From the NCBI GenBank assembly GCA_029852735.1, contig CM056813.1, positions 42,429,682 through 42,493,681 of the forward strand: a stretch of 64,000 nucleotides of DNA, read 5' to 3'. How positions within the stretch are numbered: position 1 is the stretch's first letter; each line of letters begins with the position of its first letter. Below are positions 11,690 to 22,086 of this stretch, piece by piece. Made by a program: the position numbers and the translations under genes. The notes beneath the pieces were generated by a model. That model ran no database searches. It had not been told where the DNA came from and was given only the letters and a program-made list of their open reading frames with translations. Source of the stretch: Persea americana (Eukaryota; Streptophyta; Magnoliopsida; Laurales; Lauraceae).

Positions 11690-14600
11690 TTAATTAACAC
11701 TAATCGGAAACTCTCGGGGCGGGGTCTTACATCCTCCACCCCTTAGGGCATTTGGTCCACCAAATGAAATAAAATAACTAACCTCGGGTAGTAGATGCGG
11801 ATACTTCTTCTGAACTTGATCCCGTAATTCCCACGTTGCCTCTTCAGGTCCGTGATTTTCCCAAAGCACTTTCACCCATTGTATAGTCCTTGTCCTCAGT
11901 TCTTGTTCTTTCGTATCGATGATCTGAATAGGCTTCTCGACATAGGTGGCATCTTCTCTGATCTCTAAGGGTTCATGACGTAGAACATGTGATGGATCGG
12001 GGACGTACTTTTTCAACATAGACACATGGAACACATTGTGTACGCCGGAAAGTTCAGGTGGTAAGGCTAATCTGTAAGCCACGTCACCAATCTTGCTCAC
12101 AATATCATAGGGTCCAATGTATCTCCGAGATAATTTGCCTCTCTGACCGAATCTCAAAGTTCCTCTAGTAGGTGACACCTTCAAGAAAACCTTATCTCCT
12201 TCCTTAAAATGTAAGTCTCTTCGATGAGAGTCCGCATAACTCTTCTGTCTACTCCGGGCTACTTTCAAACGTTCTTGGATCAACTTGACTTTGACACTGG
12301 TTTCACTCACCATAGTCGGTCCATGAAAACTGCGAATACCTACTTCTTCCCAACAAACTGGAGTTCTACACCTCCTACCATACAATGCCTCAAAAGGCGC
12401 CATCCCGATGCTCGAATGATAACTGTTGTTGTAGGCGAATTCGCAAAGTGGTAGAGTCTCATCCCATTGAGTCTTGAAATCTAGTACACACGCTCGAAGC
12501 ATATCTTCAAGGGTCTGAATTGTTCTCTCCGACTGACCATCTGTTTGTGGGTGATACGCTGTGCTGAACTGAAGCTTTGTTCCCATAGACTCATGCAAAG
12601 TCTTCCAGAATCTCGAGACGAATCTGCTATCTCTATCTGAAGTAATGGAGACTGGCTGTCCATGACGGCTGACAATCTCGTTGACAAACAACTCTGCGAG
12701 AGGTAACATATGCATCTTCTCTCCGGTCTTCATAGGAATAAAATGAGCTGATTTGGTAAGACGGTCCACAATGACCCATATGGAGTTGTTTCCTTTTCTG
12801 GTCCTTGGCAATCCTGAGATGAAATCCATGGTGATATGTTCCCACTTCCATTCTGGGATCTCTAATGGCTGCAATAACCCTGGAGGTCTCTGATGTTCTG
12901 CTTTCACCAATTGGCACGTCATACATCGAGAAACGAAAGCTGCTATTTCCCTCTTCATGTTGTTCCACCAAAATCTGCCCTTCAAGTTCTGATACATCTT
13001 CGTGCTACCCGGATGCATAGAGTACTTCGTACTGTGCGCCTCTGTCATAATATCGTTCTTCAAATCTTCAATGTTGGGCACGCATAGACGATCACGATAG
13101 AATAAGACTCCATCCACAATACGAAAGTCAGGACGTTCTGCTATATGCTCTGCAATCTTGGTCAACTCTGGATCTTGCAATTGGTCTTCCTTGATCTTCC
13201 GAATGAACGAGGGTTCAGACACTGACATGTTAGCTAACATCACTCCCTCGCTTAGGGGCTGAAAAACTACCCCCAACTCTTCAAATTGCTGAAAGAAGCA
13301 CGTAACTCTTAGGCTTGCCACACTGGCTGACTTCCTACTCAAGGCATCGGCTACTACATTTGCCTTTCCCGGATGGTACTTGATCGGAAAATCATAATCT
13401 TTGATATATTCCATCCATCTTCTTTGTCTCATATTCAATTCCTTCTGAGAGAACAAATACTGTAGGCTGCGGTGATCGGAGTGGACTTCGAATTTCTCTC
13501 CGTATAGGTAATGTCTCCACATCTTCAACGCAAAAACGACTGCTGCTAACTCCAGGTCATGCGTTGCATAGTTCTTCTCGTGGTCCTTCAACTGACGTGA
13601 TCCATACGCAATGACTTTTCTATCTTGCATCAACACACAACCGAGTCCAATATTCGAAGCATCTGTAAAAATGGTGTAACTGCCGCTCCCGGATGGTAAA
13701 GTGAGGACGGGTGCTGATGTTAATCTCTTTTTCAGCTCTTGGAAGCTGGCCTCGCATTGGTCTGTCCACACATAAGGTGCATTCTTCTTGGTCAACTTTG
13801 TCAATGACGCTGCGATCGACGAAAATCCTTGCACAAATCTTCGATAGTAACCCGCCAATCCAAGAAAACTTCTGATTTCTGACGCGTTCTTCGGTCTTTC
13901 CCACTTCACAACTGCCTCTATCTTGGTTGGGTCCACTGATAATCCTTCTTTGGAAATGATATGACCTAAAAATGCAACTTCTTCAAGCCAAAAATCGCAC
14001 TTAGTGAGCTTCGCATACAATTGATTGTCTCTTAGGAGTTGCAATGCTATCCTCAAATGCTCTTCATGCTCTTCTCTAGACTTAGAGTACACCAAAATGT
14101 CATCGATAAACACCACTGTGAATTGGTCTAAGTACTCAGCGAATATTTTGTTCATCAAAGCCATGAATACTGCTGGTGCATTCGTCAGTCCAAATGGCAT
14201 CACTAGAAACTCATAGTGTCCATATCTCGTCCGGAACGCCGTCTTCGATACATCTGAATCTCTAACTCTCAGCTGATGGTAACCGGATCTTAGATCGATC
14301 TTCGAAAAGTAAGCAGCACCTTGCAATTGGTCAAACAATTCATCTATCCTTGGCAATGGATACTTGTTCTTGATGGTAGCTTGGTTCAATTTCCGATAGT
14401 CAATACACATTCTCATGGAACCGTCTTTCTTCTTGACGAATAAAACTGGAGCTCCCCAAGGTGAGACGCTCGGTCTAATAAAACCTTTATCCAACAATTC
14501 TTGCAACTGAATCTTCAACTCTCCTAATTCAGCTGGAGCCATTCTGTATGGTGTGATAGATATCGGAGCGGTCCCTGGTAACAATTCAATGGTGAAGTCA

Positions 14601-16531
14601 ATCTCCCTAACAGGTGGTAAACCTGGGATTTCTTCTGGAAAAACGTCTGGGAATTCGCAAACAATTGGGATCTCCTCCACCCCTTGGGACCGTTTATCCT
14701 CCGTGATAAACGCTAAATAGCATTCACATCCACTTCTCACTAGTCTATCAGCCTTCAATGCTGAGACGAATCTTGGACAAGAATTCCTCTTCTCCCCATG
14801 GAACAATACGCCTGCCGGGGTCTCCTCTAATTTGAACGTGAGGGTCTTGTGGAAACAGTCCATCGTAGCATGGTACCCTGCTAACCAATCCATTCCTAAA
14901 ATGACGTCAAAGTCAAACATCTCCAACAAAATGAGATTCGCCGGTAACACCACATCTCCTATCTTAACAGCACATCTAGGATAGTATTTCCTACACACAA
15001 CTTGTTTGCCTACTGGGGTGGACACCGTCAATACATACTCAAGTTCTCTAGCTGGCATATCAATCAACTTAGAAAATTTTGGAGACAAGAAGGAGTGCGT
15101 AGAGCCAGGGTCAAACAAAACTTTAGCTTCAAATCCACAAACTAGGAGTGTACCTTCCACCACGTTATCTGCCGCCTCTGCATCAGCTTGGTTAATTGCA
15201 TACACTTGTCCTCGCTGCTGAGGCCTGTTCTGAGCTTGTTGCTGCCTTCCTTGTTGTGCATTCCTATTCTGCTGAGGAGGACGCTGATTCTGATTCTGTC
15301 CTTGATGACGAGCTTGATGCTGCTGTTGTGGTCTATATTGTTGCTGTGGAGCCTGTTGCTGGAGTGGCCTGGGCTGGTTCTGTACGGCTAATGCATTCTG
15401 AGGTGGTGCCTGGCGCTGTGTTCCTTGTTGTTGCTGATTCTGCCTGTTGTTACCTTGTCCAACTGGTCTTGGGCAGTCCTTGAGCTGGTGTGTCATGGAT
15501 CCACATCTGAAACATGCTCCCGTAATGGTACGGCATTGAGCACTCTCGTGGTTCTTACCACAGTGAACGCAAACTAGAGCATTCTGCACGTTTTGTTCAT
15601 GCCTCGGTCGCTTGTTCTGAGGGTTCCTTGGTGGGTGATTCTGTTGGTGAGCTGGTGCCTTTCCTTGGATCTTGAGGATCTTGTTGTTCAGGTTCTCGAA
15701 TTTGTAGGCCCTTCTCACAGCCTCTTCAAAAGTGACAGGTGGTACAACACCCGTGGCATCCCTCTCAATGATCGGGTTGAGTCCTTCGAGGAATCGCGTT
15801 ATCTTCTTCTCCACAGTGTCAATTAACTCGGGGGCATATCGAGACAACCTCTCAAACTTCGTGAGGTACTCTTGCACGGTCGCGTTACCTTGTACGAGCT
15901 GCTGGAATTCAATTGCTTTTTGCCTCTTGACATGTGTCGGTACATACTTGTCACCGAATTGCCTCTTGAAACTTGCCCAAGCGTCTGCATCTGCTATGGT
16001 CCTATACTCAGCCTTGATTGTCTTCCACCATATGTCCGCTAGGCCCGTGAACAACGAAGCGGTGAGTTGCACTTGCTGTCTACCGGTACATCTGAATATC
16101 TCGAAGATGTTCTCTGTCTGCTCCAGCCAGTCATCTGCAGCTAGTGGGTCCTCATGCCCCGTGAACTCCTTGGGACCCCTCTTCCTAAACTTTTCGTACA
16201 GCGCATTGGGATCATGTTCCCTATTGTTGATGACAATCTGAGTGCCTGGAGGTTGCGCTGGTGCCGGTTCAGGTCTCCTTTCTAACACTTCTAACAGTTG
16301 CCTTTGCATCGTGGCCATCTCCCTAGCATGCTCTTCATCCTTCCTGGCCATTTGGTCTTGCAGTCTGGCTTGATTTTCATTGGCTTGACGTTGCTGGTCA
16401 AGCATAGCTTGCATCATCTGTTGGAATTGATTCTGCATGTTTGGATCCGGAATACCGTTTCCTAGTGGCCCGGTGTGCTCACTATTGCTTGCGGTGGGAT
16501 TGTCGGTTACGGGTCTTTTTCGAGGTGGCAT
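11690..16531 (-). CDS. Tekay gag-pol polyprotein with C-terminal chromodomain
   Basis: One uninterrupted frame of 1613 residues from the MPPRKRP start at 16531. An upstream in-frame ATG at 16582 would add 17 residues. The order is: capsid-type gag (about 120-280); two CCHC-type knuckles (about 321-353); a Q-rich linker; aspartic protease with DPGS (D474); reverse transcriptase with FIDD (about 808-811); RNase H starting at TDAS (D957); integrase with its HHCC finger (H1166, H1173, C1203, C1206) and D1236, D1299, E1335, the last pair 35 residues apart; then a GPY-like module and a chromodomain (about 1530-1585, LVKVLWENH-like core, EEATWE). The polyprotein builds the particle, copies RNA to DNA and integrates it; in this clade the chromodomain is thought to direct insertion toward heterochromatin. 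Every motif looks intact. The last 13 codons lie beyond the polypurine tract, inside the 3' LTR. Confidence 0.97.
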   Translation of the reverse strand: MPPRKRPVTDNPTASNSEHTGPLGNGIPDPNMQNQFQQMMQAMLDQQRQANENQARLQDQMARKDEEHAREMATMQRQLLEVLERRPEPAPAQPPGTQIVINNREHDPNALYEKFRKRGPKEFTGHEDPLAADDWLEQTENIFEIFRCTGRQQVQLTASLFTGLADIWWKTIKAEYRTIADADAWASFKRQFGDKYVPTHVKRQKAIEFQQLVQGNATVQEYLTKFERLSRYAPELIDTVEKKITRFLEGLNPIIERDATGVVPPVTFEEAVRRAYKFENLNNKILKIQGKAPAHQQNHPPRNPQNKRPRHEQNVQNALVCVHCGKNHESAQCRTITGACFRCGSMTHQLKDCPRPVGQGNNRQNQQQQGTQRQAPPQNALAVQNQPRPLQQQAPQQQYRPQQQHQARHQGQNQNQRPPQQNRNAQQGRQQQAQNRPQQRGQVYAINQADAEAADNVVEGTLLVCGFEAKVLFDPGSTHSFLSPKFSKLIDMPARELEYVLTVSTPVGKQVVCRKYYPRCAVKIGDVVLPANLILLEMFDFDVILGMDWLAGYHATMDCFHKTLTFKLEETPAGVLFHGEKRNSCPRFVSALKADRLVRSGCECYLAFITEDKRSQGVEEIPIVCEFPDVFPEEIPGLPPVREIDFTIELLPGTAPISITPYRMAPAELGELKIQLQELLDKGFIRPSVSPWGAPVLFVKKKDGSMRMCIDYRKLNQATIKNKYPLPRIDELFDQLQGAAYFSKIDLRSGYHQLRVRDSDVSKTAFRTRYGHYEFLVMPFGLTNAPAVFMALMNKIFAEYLDQFTVVFIDDILVYSKSREEHEEHLRIALQLLRDNQLYAKLTKCDFWLEEVAFLGHIISKEGLSVDPTKIEAVVKWERPKNASEIRSFLGLAGYYRRFVQGFSSIAASLTKLTKKNAPYVWTDQCEASFQELKKRLTSAPVLTLPSGSGSYTIFTDASNIGLGCVLMQDRKVIAYGSRQLKDHEKNYATHDLELAAVVFALKMWRHYLYGEKFEVHSDHRSLQYLFSQKELNMRQRRWMEYIKDYDFPIKYHPGKANVVADALSRKSASVASLRVTCFFQQFEELGVVFQPLSEGVMLANMSVSEPSFIRKIKEDQLQDPELTKIAEHIAERPDFRIVDGVLFYRDRLCVPNIEDLKNDIMTEAHSTKYSMHPGSTKMYQNLKGRFWWNNMKREIAAFVSRCMTCQLVKAEHQRPPGLLQPLEIPEWKWEHITMDFISGLPRTRKGNNSIWVIVDRLTKSAHFIPMKTGEKMHMLPLAELFVNEIVSRHGQPVSITSDRDSRFVSRFWKTLHESMGTKLQFSTAYHPQTDGQSERTIQTLEDMLRACVLDFKTQWDETLPLCEFAYNNSYHSSIGMAPFEALYGRRCRTPVCWEEVGIRSFHGPTMVSETSVKVKLIQERLKVARSRQKSYADSHRRDLHFKEGDKVFLKVSPTRGTLRFGQRGKLSRRYIGPYDIVSKIGDVAYRLALPPELSGVHNVFHVSMLKKYVPDPSHVLRHEPLEIREDATYVEKPIQIIDTKEQELRTRTIQWVKVLWENHGPEEATWELRDQVQKKYPHLLPEVSYFISFGGPNALRGGGCKTPPREFPISVN
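11732..11743 (-). other. Polypurine tract of the Tekay element
   Basis: Minus-strand GGGGTGGAGGA directly before the 3' LTR start at 11731. It primes plus-strand DNA synthesis. It lies inside the open reading frame, so it is also translated. Confidence 0.85.
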
Positions 16532-16686
16532 ATCACTGTAAAACAAATTGTTAGCACATAAAATCATACAAGGGTCACACATTGCTCACACGAGTCTAAC
16601 TAACGAAAAGTCTAACAAGAAGTCTAACGGATCCTCGCCACGTCCTTAGGATTTCTAGTTTCTTTTAATTGCCTGAAACACGTCTC
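16532..16686 (-). other. Tekay leader between primer site and gag start
   Basis: About 155 bases between the primer site and the MPPRKR start codon. The gag frame is open through its proximal part (in-frame ATG at 16582), so translation could begin slightly upstream. Confidence 0.6.
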
Positions 16687-16698
16687 GCTCTGATACCA
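16687..16698 (-). other. Primer binding site complementary to initiator tRNA-Met
   Basis: Minus-strand TGGTATCAGAGC, three bases after the 5' LTR end at 16702. This is the standard match to the 3' end of plant initiator methionine tRNA, and it primes minus-strand synthesis. Confidence 0.93.
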
Positions 16699-16701
16699 GC
16701 C

Positions 16702-19700
16702 TGTCGCGACCCCGAACCGGGGGCCCGGGACCGCGACGGGGTGTGGTGTTGTGGATAGCGAACCACACCCGTATAGTGATTATTGTACATTTCTTTAATT
16801 TCCCACAGGTTTCCGCGGTGAGGATTCCTCATACAATCATAGAACATTTATATTGGTGCGGAAGCGTGTAGCAAATCAACTCTTATTCCAATCACATCAA
16901 ATAAGACTGTTAATAAACAAGTATAGCATGATGTCAGAGTGAGCAATGATCTCATTGGCATTTCCCAAAATATGAAGTTAGAGTTTAAACAAAAGATCAA
17001 GTTAAATTTACATTCCCCACAAATAAAGGCCAACAAAGGCCAATACAACCCAAAAGTATAAAACAATATCATTCTCAAAATTCCCCAAAATGTTCGCAGC
17101 TCCGAGCTAAACCGAATGTCTACATGACATCGTCAGCTTGCCACTCTACTAAACGTTGCGGTTCACCGACCGCCTCCTCTGACTCCTCCTCAAGGGCAAA
17201 GACGGGAGCTGGACCTGAGTACCACAAAAATGGGTCAGACACGACGGTCTGGCAGGTGGGTGAATAGATAAACCAAGACGGAAATCAAACATATCATAGT
17301 TATAACGAAAACTGTCATAAAACAGGGTGCATAGTTCATTTGAAATACAAATGCAATATAAAGCATGCGGGGTATTCAAGGTACAGGAACTGACTAGATG
17401 GCAACCACACTAAAGCCAAATCCTCTCTATCACTAGAGTGACGAGAGCACATTGCGTGCATTGGGCTCAATCACACGAAGTGACGAGAACCAATATTATA
17501 AACAGATACATATACATATACATATAGCTAGGCAGGACCACGGCCGCGAACCGGGTAACGGGACAGTACGGGATCCAAGTTGCAACTGGCGGGAGCACAG
17601 GGGGAGACCCAAGTCAGTTGATCAGACTGACAAGGATGTCCAAGCTTAGTGGTGCCGACTCTTAGGTTACATGATAAATCCAAACATATACAAAAACTAT
17701 ATCAATATAAAACATGCGGGCAGGCGGGGCATGGTGCTCGAAGGCACCCACATTCAAATCATTCTCGGTTCATGTTTACACGGGCTGGCAGGACATATCG
17801 GGTGTACAAATCGGAATTTGAAAGAAAACCAGTAGATTCGGGTTATTATACAAATAAACTGAATAAAACAAAGCAATAAATCCTATATCATTAGGGACTA
17901 TGTATTGGGATATCCACATTCAAACAACATGTATAAGGGTCTTGTATGTCTAAATTTACCCTTAGTATGGTACTCGAATGATAGAGGACATACTAAGTTT
18001 CCTTATGCACATTGATGAATCTAAAAGTCCCAATACCTTTTCCGAAATGGTGTTTCTTTCTATGTAAATCTCCTTATGTCATCCCCTGGGTCTTTCCAAG
18101 GTGGTAGGGCATCAGAACAACCCATCCAAACCTTTAAATATCATAACTGAACACAATGGAAAGAACTCAGGAATTCTGGGTAAAATTCGGTCACCTGTCG
18201 GTTAGCTGGCGGTTAGCCGTCGAGGTGATCGGCGGTTAGCCGCTGGCTGACCGCGGAGCTGACCGTGGTTCACCCTGCTAAAATGTAGCATTCTGTGTTT
18301 CTAACCGCGCCTCTCGGCTACCTAGCGGTCACTGGGGTTTTGGACTGGCGGTTAGCCGTAAGGTGACCGCTCGGCTAACCGCGGTTCGCCTGTCAAAATG
18401 CAGCATTCTGTGTTTCTAACCGCATCTGGGTCGGCTAGCCGCCGGTCACCTGTCGGCTAGCCGCCGAGGTGACCGCCTGCTGACCGCCCAGCTGCGGGAA
18501 CTACACATCAGGTGCAGATTTCAGTCATTTGTCTCCCAAACCATATCACCTTCATTCCAACCATTTTCTGATGTGGAATGGGTCCAATCCCTTCCATTTA
18601 ACATTTACTCCCTTCCACCAACTACCATTCCATCAATGCATTTATTTCACCTACCAATCCAAATCTCATTTAATGCAAATACAAGTCTCATTTAAGAAGT
18701 CATACCAACCCAAAATAAACTTTCATGAATGCATGCATATATTCTCCTAGAACTAACTAAGAGAAAACCATAACAATAAATACATTTCCAAAAGCATTAT
18801 AACATAATGAATCAATTGAAATAGGAATAGTAAAAATTCACATTTTCAACAAAATAGGAACTTATTCAAATCAAAACCCATTCATCCACTTGCCTTGGTC
18901 TCCAAATATGCTAGTCAATCACTAATCCTTCAATCAAGCTCAAAATCTACAATCTACACAAAATCCCCAAAAACACATTCATTACAAGCCCAAAAAAAAA
19001 GGCAAAACTATGAAATAGATGGAAAGAGCTTTCAATAATCAAGGTGAAGCACCTCCTAGGCTAGATGAATACACAATCAAGAGATGAGAAGAAGAACTTA
19101 CATGAAGAGTCCTCTAATGGCAAGAGTTGGCTCAAGAGATAGCTTGGAATGGGACTCTCTCTCAAAAGAAGATATCAATAGGAAGCTCTCAAGGAGGGGA
19201 AGAAGATTGTAGCATCCACTTAGCCTTTAGCAAGAGATTTGAGAGAGGTTGAGAGATGGGGAAGCAAGAAGCAAGAAGACTCTAGGGCTGGGCTGGGATT
19301 CCTCTTTTTCTCAAGAAGTTGCAAGAAGAGGAAGAAGAAGAGGGCTTCTCCTTATATAGCTAAGGCAATGGGTCCCACAACTTAAAGGTCCAAAATGGGC
19401 TAACACATCAATCTACGGGCTTCGGACGGATTCGACGAAGAAGGAAGAATTGATCGTCGAAATTTCTACTTTCCAAAAAGTATATATTTTACTAGTTTCG
19501 GAGACATCGAAAATTGTGTCCAGATTTTGTGTAAAAAGACTGTTTTACCCCTATCAATGACAAAGTAGGGTTTAAAGGTCTCGGATGGAAACGGAGCAAA
19601 TACGAAAGTTGTCGGGAATCATAAAATACATTCAACGGAGCAATTACCGATTTCCAGAATTATAACTAAGTCCCAAAACTAATCAAGACACAATAAAAAG

Positions 19701-19862
19701 GAACCCCCAAAGGGTCCCACTAGATCAAAAGAGTTCCCAAAATTATCCAAAGCTATAAAAAGCTATTCTAATCCAGATTCAACCCATTTCCACTAATCTC
19801 ACTTATGGCTAAAACACGTCTTAATTAACACTAATCGGAAACTCTCGGGGCGGGGTCTTACA
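16702..19862 (-). repeat. 5' LTR of the Tekay element
   Basis: 3161 bp, in register with 8571-11731 at a constant offset of 8131. In element orientation it starts TGTAAGACCCC at 19862 and ends GGTCGCGACA at 16702. It carries a TATA box at 19351-19358 and the palindrome cluster at 18181-18501. If transcription begins near the TATA box, about 2.6 kb of the LTR is transcribed before the primer site. Confidence 0.95.
19351..19358 (-). promoter_or_regulatory. TATA box in the Tekay 5' LTR
   Basis: TATATAAG on the minus strand about 505 bases from the LTR start, with a CT-rich patch downstream. It is the best candidate for the element's promoter. Confidence 0.6.
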
Positions 19863-19867
19863 CGTGG
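19863..19867. repeat. Target site duplication CGTGG (right copy)
   Basis: Matches 8566-8570 on the other side of the Tekay element. Confidence 0.9.
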
Positions 19868-22086
19868 CAATCCCGCGAAGCCTCAACCTGCAAGAAACCA
19901 GGTTTGCCCCAGGACTTGGTCCCCGAGACCTTCACCAAAACAGAGAAGGTCACCTGCACCTACAAAGCCAGCGTACTTGGCCCCTCTCAAGGAGAACCGG
20001 TTCTATCCTCTCGCCTACATGAAAGAGGAGAAACCTACCCTCCGCCAAACTACAAAACCAACTCAACACGAGCCGGCTTGCTCATATAAGCCCAAAATCA
20101 AGTCATGCGTCACAAGGCCTCTGCAAGAACCTGCCAAGGCCTGCACTTCTGCAGTTCGACCCTTCGTCTCAATAGGGGCCGAACTTACAAAATTCAAAGC
20201 CTCACTGCGACAAGCCAAGGACCGCATCCAGATCCTGTCCATGCCAAGCTTCAAGGAAGACAAGCTCCGCTGCTGCGCTCGAGGGACCACATCCTTCATT
20301 GCCAGAGCATAGCCTGAGCTAACTAAAGCTCAAATTGCCCGTCGTATACGTCGCCGCACTACATATCGACAAAAGAGACTAGAGAAGCAAAGAACCGAGT
20401 ATTCTGAGCTTCAAGTCTCTAAAAGATGGGTCGAAAAAGAAAGACCCAACCAATTTGCTGCTGTCCATATGGTTGGCAAAACCAAAAGATGCCAAAAGTC
20501 AGCAACTAAAATACATGTCAGACGGCCAGTGACTCACAGCGTCTCCCGGACACGAAGACATCAGGAATATTCTCCCACTTCTTCAAGTCAAGGACATCGA
20601 AGTGATCAATCCTCGGGCTCTTCATCTAGACGAATGAGCTCCAGCTCAGTCACTAAGACAATATCCTCTTTCGACTCACGAAGAGTAAATGTCCTAGTTA
20701 CAAACTCTGAGCAACCTCCACCGGATGATAACATGACTACACGCATCCAGCAGCTGGAACAAGGACAACAGAGAATAGAAGCTCTGATGGAAAACCTTCT
20801 TCTCACTCTCCAACGTCCACTAAATAATGAAGTTCCTCCACACGATGAGGCAAACGGTGGAGAAGATAAGTCACATGCCCTTACTAAAAAGGACGTTGAC
20901 AACATCCTCGCCAAAGCAAAAGAAGAGGATACACTGAAGGAGCATGGAATCAAGCCACCATATCCCTTATGGATGGACTCGGTTCCGTTCCCTGCAAAGT
21001 TCAAACAACCTACTCTCCAAACATATATGGGGGAAGGTTTAGCTAGACAGCATGTCACCCATTTCAAGATCCTGACGGGAGCTATTACGGATCAAGATGC
21101 CCTCAAGATCCATCTCTTTGCAAGCACCCTGAAAGGTACAACCTTTGATTGGTACTCCACTCTGCCAGAGGATTCCATTCAAAACTGGACCATGCTAGAG
21201 ACACGCTTCCTAACCCACTTCAAAGGTGAGGATCATCCTGTTACTATGGCTCAGCTCTGCAGCCTAAAACAGGGAGAGAATGAGTCAACATACGACTTCA
21301 TTCACAAGTGGAAGGTGATGGCATACAAATGCTCAGACGTACTGCCACAAGCGTCGCTGATCGACATCTACCGTAACAAAATGAGAGCAAGGATCCGCTC
21401 CATGATCATTGGCAACAAATCAAAGAATCTGGGAGAACTCCTAAAAGCATCTATGGAGGCTGAAACGGTGATCAAAGACCTCAACAGTTAGAAGTCATCA
21501 AAGAAAGAGCCGACCGCCATTCCGACCTCCAAGCCAAAGAAAAAGGAGGTTCTCAATGTGTAAACCAAGCCAGCTCCTCAGCCACCAAAGAAAGCTGAAA
21601 ACAAAACTGCAGGTAAGAGGCCTGAACTCTCTGATGCCTTCAAAGAACGAGTAGAGATGAAATACCCGTTCGATGAAGATGTTGAAGAAATCTCTGGGGC
21701 TCTCTTAGCAAATGGTAAACTTACTTTTTCCAGACCCCAAAAGACCGGGAGATGTTGGCAAAACCAACGATCCCCAATATTGTCCATACCACCAAATGGC
21801 CTCGCATCCTCTCAATCAATGTTTCGTTGTGAGAGAGAAGATCAACGAGATGTGGAAAGAAGGAGTCATCACCTTTGAAAAAAACTACAGGTCTGCCTCC
21901 GTTAATATGGTGTCATATGGACAAACATCAAAGTCACCAAAGGAGAAGATCATTACTTCCTTCAAGGCGATAAAGATGACTCAAACGTCCCAAGAGCTGG
22001 TGCGTTACCCAACACCAGATGGACAACCCATATGGGTGCATCCCGATCTCCTAGAAGATGAAAATTGGGAGATCGTCAAAACATAG
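19868..22086 (+). pseudogene. Tat copy 1 gag, main part
   Basis: This continues the gag frame from 8278-8570. The same frame runs to about 21740 with in-frame stops at 20310, 21489 and about 21558, then shifts by one for the C-terminus (to 22086). The core at 20870-21480 has the retrotransposon-gag signature: PLWMDSVPFPAKFKQPTL, DALKIHLFASTLKG, FDWYSTLPEDSI and LKQGENESTYDFI. The C-terminal piece has YCPYHQMASHPLNQC, the zinc-finger-like end seen in Tat gags. It encoded the capsid/nucleocapsid precursor and is now inactive. The N-terminal part is Lys/Arg-rich. Confidence 0.88.

Larger units (their letters stand above)
8571..11731 (-). repeat. 3' LTR of the Tekay element
   Basis: In element orientation it runs from TGTAAGACCCCGCC at 11731 to GGTCGCGACA at 8571, 3161 bp, and matches 16702-19862 base for base except for one substitution I noticed. 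The small open frames at 8717, 9018, 9321, 9518 and 10398 recur identically in the other LTR; they look like chance frames in a noncoding repeat. The palindrome-rich cluster lies at 10050-10370. Confidence 0.95.
8571..19862 (-). mobile_element. Intact, recent Tekay/Del-type chromovirus
   Basis: An 11.3-kb element with two LTRs of 3161 bp each, CGTGG target duplications, an initiator-Met primer site, a polypurine tract and one uninterrupted gag-pol frame ending in a chromodomain. By eye the LTRs differ at a single base (C at 10502, T at 18633). Long LTRs, the tRNA-iMet primer site and the divergent chromodomain are characteristic of the Tekay (Del) clade of plant chromoviruses. All the parts expected of an autonomous element are present. 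It interrupts the gag of Tat copy 1. Confidence 0.95.

Noticed and set aside
12224..16241. Frames on the plus strand and alternative minus frames across the Tekay polyprotein
   Set aside because: They are shadows of the intact 1613-residue frame.
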